From assembly GCA_965365465.1 (NCBI GenBank), contig CBDUBU010000237.1, positions 1 to 6,423 on the forward strand: a DNA stretch of 6,423 nt, given 5' to 3'. This document shows positions 1 through 5,457 of the stretch, piece by piece; positions within the stretch are counted from its first letter, which is position 1, and each line of letters opens with the position of its first letter. A program made the translations under genes and the position numbers. The notes below the pieces were generated by a model. That model was not told the origin of the DNA. It saw only the letters and a program-made list of their open reading frames with translations, and ran no database searches. Origin of the DNA: CBDUBU01 sp965365465. GTDB lineage: Bacteria > Bacteroidota > Rhodothermia > Rhodothermales > DASSAV01.

Positions 1-798
1 GAACAGGCGTTCGTAGAGAGCGGGAAGCGAAGCGATCTGGGACAGATCCAGCCGGATGAATCCGACCGTCTTGTTCGTATTGCCGAAGGTGTAAATGTAG
101 GCGGTCAGCGCTGCGCCGGATGCGCCGTTCGCCAGCGCAAAAAGAACACGCGCCCAGGGAGGCGTATCCAATTGAAGGCCCCAGTCGCCTGTGCCTTTTT
201 TGATTTCCGGCTGAAAGTCTGCCAGAGGGTCAGCAGCATCGAAATAAGGATTGAGGCTATGGATGAGCCACCATCCATTCCAGGTGTCGATCTGCTGTGG
301 CTTCATGGAAGGATTCTGGCCTAGCCAACGGCGATAGACTGACCAGCCTTCCATCAGGGCATCCAGCACGGCGTCATGATCGACGAGAATCGTGAAGCCG
401 CCTGCCACGCCTGCGCCGCTAGCCGCGCCAATCCAGGATAGATACACATCATCGGTTGATACGGGGATCGGAATATCCGTCACCTGTCCGGATGTAGTGG
501 AATCAAGGTCGCGTGCGAAACCACCAAGCAGCAGATGCCCGTGCGGCTCCGTAAGGGTCCCTGCATCTGCGTGAAATTCCCTGAGCGCCTTCTGGCGCAC
601 CTCGACAGTCAGCGGCGTTTTTTTCTTTTGTTTTTGTGCCTGATCGAACTTGGAATTGCCGACCCACATCAAGTACCGCTCATCGTCAAAGAAGAGCGGA
701 AAGAACACTTCATCGAAAAAGGTGCGGGGATCATAGCGGGTTCCGTGCCGGACATTATAACGCTCCAGCATACGGCGGCCCAGATAGGTGGTATACAT
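1..798 (-). CDS. Cas8-like type I Cascade large-subunit candidate (partial, C-terminus off the left edge)
   Basis: An open frame of 266 codons starts at ATG 798-796 and runs off the left edge without a stop. The start is well supported: GGAG lies 9 nt before the ATG, and the gene begins 15 nt after the cas3 stop. I do not recognise the family from its sequence. Visible traits are an aromatic and acidic N-terminal stretch (residues 27-46, FFDEVFFPLFFDDERYLMWV), a lysine-rich loop near 55-61, a Gly/Ala-rich segment at 123-134 followed by a helix-like part containing EGWSVYRRWL (150-159), and a Trp-rich patch at 173-178 (WNGWWL). It has no helicase, nuclease or RAMP glycine-loop motif. Its place directly after cas5-cas3, its expected size and the absence of any other large subunit make a Cas8-type subunit (PAM recognition, Cascade assembly) the best inference. 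A diverged Cas7 or another cas accessory protein is the alternative. Confidence 0.55.
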   Translation of the reverse strand, partial: MYTTYLGRRMLERYNVRHGTRYDPRTFFDEVFFPLFFDDERYLMWVGNSKFDQAQKQKKKTPLTVEVRQKALREFHADAGTLTEPHGHLLLGGFARDLDSTTSGQVTDIPIPVSTDDVYLSWIGAASGAGVAGGFTILVDHDAVLDALMEGWSVYRRWLGQNPSMKPQQIDTWNGWWLIHSLNPYFDAADPLADFQPEIKKGTGDWGLQLDTPPWARVLFALANGASGAALTAYIYTFGNTNKTVGFIRLDLSQIASLPALYERLF

Positions 799-813
799 TG
801 TATTGGTCTCCGA

Positions 814-3063
814 TTAAAAGAAACAGCCGGCAGAGCTTGCGGCTGCGGAAGGTTCATCTGACGTGTAAACCGGCATGAAGCCGCGTTCCGTGTCGTAGCA
901 ATCATCCGGGACGATCAGCGGGTAGCTTCCTTTTTCGAGGCGCGGCCATCTACGCGCGCGCACCCACTGAGGAAGCGGAATCTCCCATTCAGGCCGCTCC
1001 TGCCAGGATGCTTTCTCATAGGCAGAAACATCTGAAGCCAGCACACCCGTTTCTCCGTCGATCTGCAGCGCCTCAATCAAAAGCGAACGCGCCCGGTTTT
1101 GCAGCTTTTTGATCCGGTAGACTCCACCTTGTACGGCAAGGTGAGTATCGATAGGCAAAGGGTCGACGGAAGGGTAGACGGCGCTAATGCGTTCGATAAG
1201 CGAAGTCTCCTCCAGTACGGCGCCTTCCGGTTCATGCAGGGCGCCCGGCAACTGCTCGAAACTGGCCTGAACGATGGCGTGCTCATAAGGAAGGCAATCC
1301 TTTTCCAGAACAGGAGGAGCCAGTACATAGACAGGCTTGAGCGTCCGGCCTGCGCTTTCAAGGGTCCGCCTGCGGTTAATGCGCCCAAAACGCTGAACCA
1401 GCGCATCAAGGGGGGCTGCATCGGTAATCATGGCATCAAAGGAAATATCGAGACTGACTTCCACAACCTGCGTGGCGCATACAATGCATGGACGGCCCTG
1501 AGCGGCGGAAGTCTTCTCTATGTCCCTGAGCCTGTTTTCCAGATCGGCGCGATCCATCCGGCGGAAGCGACCATGAATAAGCATGGCTTCTACATCCGGA
1601 AAGGCTTCACACACCCGGTCAAACCACTGCTGCGCACGCTTCACCTGATTCGCAACGACTAACACACGCTGGCGACGCGCCACAAGGTCTGCCAGCACAT
1701 CTTGCGCTTCAGAATCACCGGAGAGCTTGATTACCCGATGTCGGTCGAAACTTCGCAAGGTTTCATCGTCGAAACCTGTTCGGCAAACCTGACCTTCCCC
1801 ACCCATTGCGGCCAACAGACGCGCTGCCAGGGCATCTGGAATCGTAGCCGTCCCGATATGCACGCGACATCCCAATCCGACGAGCGCGCGCACCATCTCC
1901 AGCACCATAGACTGCGCAAGGCCGCCATAGGTATGTACTTCATCAAGGACAACATCCTGTCCGCGCAGATCCAGCGCAACCACTTCATGCGCAGGCGTTC
2001 CAAAGACTACTCCCGCGAGTTGATGTGGCGTCATCACTTTTATTCCGGCTCCGGGATGCTCTTGCAGGGCTGTGTCCTCCTGCGTCTCCATCGCATCTTC
2101 GTTCTCTTTGCCGCGCGCCTCAGCCAGAGAGATGCGCGAGGCAGCATGGAGCCGGCGCACATCGGTGGGGGCGCCTGCTTTCCGCAAATCATTCACGATG
2201 CGCAGATACATGGCATTTATGGATGCCTGATAGGGCAGCGTATAGAACACACGCCCCCGGCAGCGGCGCAGAAGGAAATTCGTTTTCCCGGAGCCGGTGG
2301 GCGCTGTAACCAGGGTGTGTGGGCGCTCGTCGCGTGCTTCTTCATGACGCAGAGAGAGCGGAAAGAGCGGCGAAGGAGGGTAGTGAGAGGAATGGGGGCC
2401 ATAGCAGGTTTCGAGATCCGGAACATCGTATAGCAACTGCGCAGCACGCGCGGCCTCATGCATATAACCGGATGCGAAATGATCGGCGCCCATAAGCAAG
2501 CCTCGCCATGTTGACCACCCCTTCGGCAGGCCCTGGCAGTACTCATAGGCAAACTGAAAAGCATGGCTAGCCTCCTGCCTGCTGATGGTCTCACGGGAAG
2601 TCACTCCGAACGACTGCGCAAGGGCTATTGCAGGGGGTGACCATGTATTCCAATCTTCGGCATGGCGCTCGAAAACTTTCTCAGGACCATCAAACTCGTA
2701 GAGCGCGAGGTCTAGCAGACCTCTGTTTCGCGCATCCTTCAACACGGACTTATGATGCGCGGCTACCATCTCTATCAACTCCGGCCATGCTTCCTGATCA
2801 AAGAGCGGGAGAAAAAGCAGGGATGATATTTCGTGACGATGCGGTTGCGCCAGGCAAAAGTCATCGAAAGTCATTTCCTTCCGCAGCATTGCCTGAAAGA
2901 AGGGGTGAGCTTTACCAAGATCATGCAGCACTGCGCCCTGACGGGCGCGCAGGCGGTCGAAGCCCAGCGCTTCTGCCATACGCTCTGCGACAGAAACAAC
3001 ATGCGTTGTGTGCTCCAGTAAGGTGAGGCCGCCGCGCGATTCGCTTTTGGCAAGCAAAATCAT
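814..3063 (-). CDS. cas3: CRISPR-associated helicase-nuclease Cas3 (HD domain fused to DEVH helicase)
   Basis: Cas3 is the effector of type I interference: Cascade recruits it to the R-loop, where it nicks, unwinds and degrades target DNA in an ATP-driven 3'-5' manner. This protein has 749 residues, normal for a full Cas3. The N-terminal HD phosphohydrolase part shows H18, the H47-D48 pair followed by K51, H77, H103-H104 and D194, as expected for the metal site. The SF2 helicase core follows: Walker A TAPTGSGKT (253-261, K260), motif II DEVH (374-377), motif III GTAT (404-407), then CATQVVEVSLDISFD and the arginine-rich motif VI QRFGRINRRR. All key residues seem intact, so it should be active. 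The ATG at 3063 overlaps the cas5 stop as ATGA, which indicates translational coupling. The gene ends with TAA at 814-816, and the large-subunit candidate follows after 15 nt. GC content is clearly lower than in the cas4-cas6 part. Confidence 0.97.
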   Translation of the reverse strand: MILLAKSESRGGLTLLEHTTHVVSVAERMAEALGFDRLRARQGAVLHDLGKAHPFFQAMLRKEMTFDDFCLAQPHRHEISSLLFLPLFDQEAWPELIEMVAAHHKSVLKDARNRGLLDLALYEFDGPEKVFERHAEDWNTWSPPAIALAQSFGVTSRETISRQEASHAFQFAYEYCQGLPKGWSTWRGLLMGADHFASGYMHEAARAAQLLYDVPDLETCYGPHSSHYPPSPLFPLSLRHEEARDERPHTLVTAPTGSGKTNFLLRRCRGRVFYTLPYQASINAMYLRIVNDLRKAGAPTDVRRLHAASRISLAEARGKENEDAMETQEDTALQEHPGAGIKVMTPHQLAGVVFGTPAHEVVALDLRGQDVVLDEVHTYGGLAQSMVLEMVRALVGLGCRVHIGTATIPDALAARLLAAMGGEGQVCRTGFDDETLRSFDRHRVIKLSGDSEAQDVLADLVARRQRVLVVANQVKRAQQWFDRVCEAFPDVEAMLIHGRFRRMDRADLENRLRDIEKTSAAQGRPCIVCATQVVEVSLDISFDAMITDAAPLDALVQRFGRINRRRTLESAGRTLKPVYVLAPPVLEKDCLPYEHAIVQASFEQLPGALHEPEGAVLEETSLIERISAVYPSVDPLPIDTHLAVQGGVYRIKKLQNRARSLLIEALQIDGETGVLASDVSAYEKASWQERPEWEIPLPQWVRARRWPRLEKGSYPLIVPDDCYDTERGFMPVYTSDEPSAAASSAGCFF

Positions 3064-3632
3064 AGCTCCAGTATGTCGGGTGTGGATGGGTTTCCTGCAA
3101 TCTCAAGACGACCAAACATCGGCGCTCCGCCATCGAACCGGTTATAGCCTACAAGAAAGGATTGCGGACCCTGTTCGAAGCGCAGCTCGAATCCGGTGAT
3201 GCTTTCAAAATGCTCCGGCCGAACCCGCTGTATGTCATCAGAGGGAAAAATCAGATCCTCGTTGCGGCACAGGCACAGGTGCTGTCCAGCCGCCAATTGG
3301 GCATCTTCGAGCGTTGCGAAAGCCAGATGCAATACGGGATGAATCATGATTCCGCGAGTAAGGATAGACTCGGAACGTGTTGCCGTTTTCCGGTTTCGGC
3401 TGCCGGTTTCTTTCCATCCGGATGACTGCACACGCTCCTGCTGGCGGTCAAATCCCTGATGACGGAGGCGATGGCGCAAAATGGCAGAAACCCCTAGTTT
3501 TTCCCGCATTCCTTCGACAATGCTTGGCGTGAGAAACTGCTGGCTATACGTCTCTCCATCCCGAACAGCAGTCCAGGGTTTGATAAAGCCGAAGGGTCCG
3601 GTATACCGTACTACGTAGAAGAAATCAGGCAT
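3060..3632 (-). CDS. cas5: Cascade subunit Cas5 (RAMP family, I-B-like)
   Basis: Cas5 is a RAMP-fold Cascade subunit that holds the 5' handle of the crRNA and contacts the large subunit. The 190-residue product begins with the usual Cas5 pattern, a beta strand then YTGPFGFIKPW (10-20), and continues with TYSQQFLTPSIVEGM (28-42), matching the family's TxxPTPSxxxGML motif. LCRNEDLI at 121-128 corresponds to the GRxEDL motif near the C-terminal half of Cas5 in I-A/I-B-like systems, with Cys in place of Gly. Residues 53-93 are strongly basic (RHRLRH, then SRNRKTATR) and could form an RNA-contacting loop. It is shorter than many Cas5 proteins (about 200-250 residues). The ATG at 3632 lies 2 nt after the transposase-remnant stop, with no clear Shine-Dalgarno sequence, so this gene may depend on read-through from upstream. 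The stop overlaps the cas3 start by 4 nt. Confidence 0.85.
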   Translation of the reverse strand: MPDFFYVVRYTGPFGFIKPWTAVRDGETYSQQFLTPSIVEGMREKLGVSAILRHRLRHQGFDRQQERVQSSGWKETGSRNRKTATRSESILTRGIMIHPVLHLAFATLEDAQLAAGQHLCLCRNEDLIFPSDDIQRVRPEHFESITGFELRFEQGPQSFLVGYNRFDGGAPMFGRLEIAGNPSTPDILEL

Positions 3633-3634
3633 CG

Positions 3635-3846
3635 TTATGCTGGTTTAAGGTGTTGCACCTTCCACCGCGCCAGCTTTCGATCGGTGTAGTGGCGGGCGGT
3701 GGTCCATTCGTGTTCATTGCGGAGGATGTGTGCGCAACAGTTGCGTTGACACACGGGGTGGCAGGGAGTGTCCCGGAGGCGGTTGATGCGTTTGGTGGAG
3801 GCCATTTTGAATGCAGCCACGAACGACCCAATCGTAGGGCGTGGTT
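3635..3846 (-). pseudogene. Remnant of a REP-associated (IS200-like, Y1) tyrosine transposase, C-terminal part
   Basis: Directly after the cas6 stop, a second reading frame encodes about 66 residues ending in TAA at 3635-3637. They align by eye with the C-terminal third of RAYT/Y1 transposases: TIGSFVAAFKMASTKRIN (family: V/IGSxVAGFKSAxTxRIN), RLRDTPCHPVCQRNCCAHIL (family: RGTPGxPVWQRNYYEHII), RNEHEW, then ARHYTDRKLARW (family: xREYIxxNPARW) and QHLKPA. The Tyr expected to be catalytic, in the YIxxNP motif, still appears to be present. The NP is lost, the Trp and two Tyr of the WQRNYYEH block have become Cys, and the whole HUH half is missing. It is therefore a dead fragment, not a functional gene. 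It is in the same orientation as the cas genes. In-frame codons extend upstream, but there they are only a shadow of cas6. A host-domesticated short peptide is possible but has no start codon of its own. Confidence 0.72.
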
Positions 3847-4521
3847 TTACCGGAGTGCGCCGAACCCGCTGCCGGTCAGTTCTCCTATCCCGACGAGCCA
3901 GGCAAACCGCACGGCCTCCGGGGTGCCGGTGACCACCACCGGGCAGATGCTGCCCCGGTGCCGGATTCCTTTTACCTCCAGCAGGCTGGTTTTGGGACGA
4001 GGATACGTCCGGTCGAACTGCACGACGGCATCGCCGTGCGCGGCGCTCATGCCTGCCTTTTCCAGCTTGTTGCGCAAGATGCCTGTCAGGACGGCGTCCA
4101 CGTTCGGGTGATCCCACAGCAGGTACTCACGGCTTCCGTCCTCGCGCTTGCGCCGGGCGATCACGGGGCTGTTGCCGTCGAGCAGGAAGCGGAAGCAGCC
4201 GTTGAAAGCAGGAACGGGCTGCTCCTGAACCTCGAAGACGCGCATCCCGCAGCACACCTCGGGGTCGCGCAGGATGCCGGCAAGGGCGCGCCGGGCGGCT
4301 TCCGGATCGTGGAAGCTGATCCGCCATGCCGCGCCGCGCTCGAAGTGCAGGCTGCCGTTTGCTTTTGCAGCGCCCTGGAGGGCGCCGAAGGAGTACAGGC
4401 TCATCTCGTCGTGCAGGTCGTTGCCCGGGCCCAGCCACTTGTGGAGGGCGCCGGTCAGACGGTGCAGGTGGTTGTACGGAACCGGCGCGGTGTTGCCGGT
4501 AAGCTGGAGATTGTATCGCAT
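3847..4521 (-). CDS. cas6: CRISPR pre-crRNA endoribonuclease Cas6
   Basis: Cas6 cuts precursor crRNA within each repeat to release mature crRNAs and often stays bound to the 3' hairpin. Counting from ATG 4521, the 224-residue product starts with MRYNLQLTGN, the usual first beta strand of the RAMP fold. GALHKWLG (24-31) and DLHDEMSLYSFGAL (35-48) follow, and H37 is the likely catalytic histidine. The protein ends with the glycine-rich loop GIGELTGSGFGALR (211-224), the GhGxxxxxGhG hallmark of Cas6. Two upstream starts are possible in frame, ATG 4542 and GTG 4554; none has a clear Shine-Dalgarno sequence. I prefer 4521 because the family fold begins there. The stop (TAA 3847-3849) is followed at once by the transposase remnant. 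GC is high, as in the upstream genes and unlike cas5 and cas3. Confidence 0.93.
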   Translation of the reverse strand: MRYNLQLTGNTAPVPYNHLHRLTGALHKWLGPGNDLHDEMSLYSFGALQGAAKANGSLHFERGAAWRISFHDPEAARRALAGILRDPEVCCGMRVFEVQEQPVPAFNGCFRFLLDGNSPVIARRKREDGSREYLLWDHPNVDAVLTGILRNKLEKAGMSAAHGDAVVQFDRTYPRPKTSLLEVKGIRHRGSICPVVVTGTPEAVRFAWLVGIGELTGSGFGALR

Positions 4522-4622
4522 GGCATGGGGTAAAAAGTTCATGAGGGTTCGCACTAAAAGCTAAGTACAATATCAATTTTCGCGTCGAGGTCTGTCATGA
4601 AACCTTCATGGATCAGGGCAAA
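4522..4622 (-). promoter_or_regulatory. AT-rich spacer before cas6, possible promoter or short leader ORF
   Basis: Between the cas4-like stop and the cas6 start lies an AT-rich patch (about 4555-4580) inside otherwise GC-rich sequence. On the minus strand it contains TTGATA (4571-4576), a good -35 match, but no convincing -10 at 17 nt. TAGCTTTT (4556-4563) resembles the Bacteroidota -7 element TAnnTTTG, without a properly spaced partner. A 14-codon ORF (ATG 4598, product MTDLDAKIDIVLSF) ends with TAG overlapping the alternative cas6 GTG at 4554 as TAGTG. These are weak hints of a promoter or of reinitiation, not proof. Confidence 0.25.
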
Positions 4623-5363
4623 TCAAAAAGAAAAACTGTCGGGTGGGCGCTCCATCTCGCGGCGGCGGGCGTGGTAGGCGCAGACCGTGCAGCCGGGCGA
4701 GGGAACCGGTGGTTCGGGCCGGGCCAGCACCCGGACGACCTGCGCCAGGAACTGCTCGAAAGCCGCATCGTCGCGGGGTATGTCGATCCACTTCGGACGC
4801 AGCGATACGACGGCCTGCTCGCCAGGGGCAAAGGAAAGCATGGCTTCCGGCTCCAGACAGAGCAGGCCCAGGCGTGTGACGGGGCTGAGGTGGAGTTGCC
4901 CGCGCGCCGCCCGCTCCAGCGCCCAGGCATAGGCGTGCAATTGCCGGGCATACTTCGCCGCGTGGTCCGCGCCGAGTTGGGTTGTCTTGTAATCGACGAT
5001 GCCCCAGCTTCCGTCGTCGAAACGGATCAGGTGGTCGAGCCGTCCGTGCAGGGCGCAGGTGTGGACGCAGCCGGGGAGGCGGAGAACTTCGGACTGCACC
5101 CATGCTTCGGCGGCGGCGCACCGGCCCGGCGGCAGGTCCGGAGAGATTGCCGAAGAACAGCGTCCGGTGAAGTGATCTTGCAGGATCTTGTGGTAAGTGG
5201 TGAAAACAGAGGGCAGCATCATCTCGGGGCGGCGCATCCCCAGATGCACCTGTCGCCAGAAGCAATGCGGGCAGTCGTCCCACAGAAACGTGAGCATCGA
5301 CGGCGTGAGTTTGAAAGGGCGGCTCCGGGAATCGTGCGGGGAGGAAAGAGTCTGGCTTTGCAT
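4623..5363 (-). CDS. Cas4-like PD-(D/E)XK nuclease, probable Fe-S protein
   Basis: This is a RecB-type PD-(D/E)XK nuclease of the Cas4-like group. Cas4 proteins are iron-sulfur exonucleases that trim prespacers and help select PAM during spacer acquisition. Counting from ATG 5363 (246 residues), LTPSMLTFLWDDCPHCFWRQ (19-38) carries a CxxC pair at 31 and 34. The nuclease core follows: GRLD (D110), then GIVDYKT (D124, K126) and RQLHAYAW, the QhxxY motif (Q141, Y145). A second pair, GCTVC (C225, C228), lies near the C-terminus. The four cysteines could hold a 4Fe-4S cluster, but the 2+2 arrangement differs from classical Cas4 (one N-terminal and three C-terminal Cys). The CPHCFW opening resembles stand-alone PD-(D/E)XK proteins outside CRISPR loci. 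A GTG at 5435 would add 24 residues, but its GGAGG lies only 2 nt away and the extension crosses a terminator-like hairpin. No cas1 or cas2 is adjacent. Confidence 0.8.
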   Translation of the reverse strand: MQSQTLSSPHDSRSRPFKLTPSMLTFLWDDCPHCFWRQVHLGMRRPEMMLPSVFTTYHKILQDHFTGRCSSAISPDLPPGRCAAAEAWVQSEVLRLPGCVHTCALHGRLDHLIRFDDGSWGIVDYKTTQLGADHAAKYARQLHAYAWALERAARGQLHLSPVTRLGLLCLEPEAMLSFAPGEQAVVSLRPKWIDIPRDDAAFEQFLAQVVRVLARPEPPVPSPGCTVCAYHARRREMERPPDSFSF

Positions 5364-5393
5364 ACAAAGAGGGAGAAAAGAGCAACGGGGATG

Positions 5394-5414
5394 AAAAAGG
5401 CAGGATGCGCCTGC
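5394..5414 (-). terminator. Terminator-like hairpin (possible attenuator) between the WYL gene and the cas genes
   Basis: On the minus strand GCAGG, a five-base loop CGCAT, and CCTGC form a perfect five-pair GC-rich stem (5400-5414). After one C comes a run of five T (5394-5398). This is the layout of a short intrinsic terminator downstream of the WYL stop and upstream of the preferred cas4-like ATG. The stem is short, so it may be leaky and act as an attenuator that sets the regulator-to-cas ratio, or it may be chance. Confidence 0.35.
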
Positions 5415-5457
5415 ACGCCCTCTGAGGATACGCACGGCCTCCAGCTAAACCGGACTT

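Noticed and set aside
618..624. A seven-A run on the coding strand of the Cas8-like gene, a possible slippage site
   Set aside because: The frame phase does not give a proper X XXY YYZ slippery heptamer and no alternative frame of note follows; it just encodes a lysine-rich loop.
1099..2433. Long plus-strand open frames (1099-1662 and 1702-2433) opposite cas3
   Set aside because: They lie fully antisense to intact helicase motifs of Cas3, show no recognisable domain, and are explained by the codon pattern of the minus-strand gene.
3648..3660. Perfect small palindrome (AGGTG, TTG, CACCT) near the end of the transposase remnant, considered as a REP hairpin
   Set aside because: Only five base pairs, single copy, lacking a GTAG-like foot and lying inside the aligned coding remnant; chance is likely.
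3625..3831. A 68-codon minus-strand frame over the cas6-cas5 gap
   Set aside because: It is in a different frame from the transposase remnant, overlaps the start of cas5 and has no recognisable motif.
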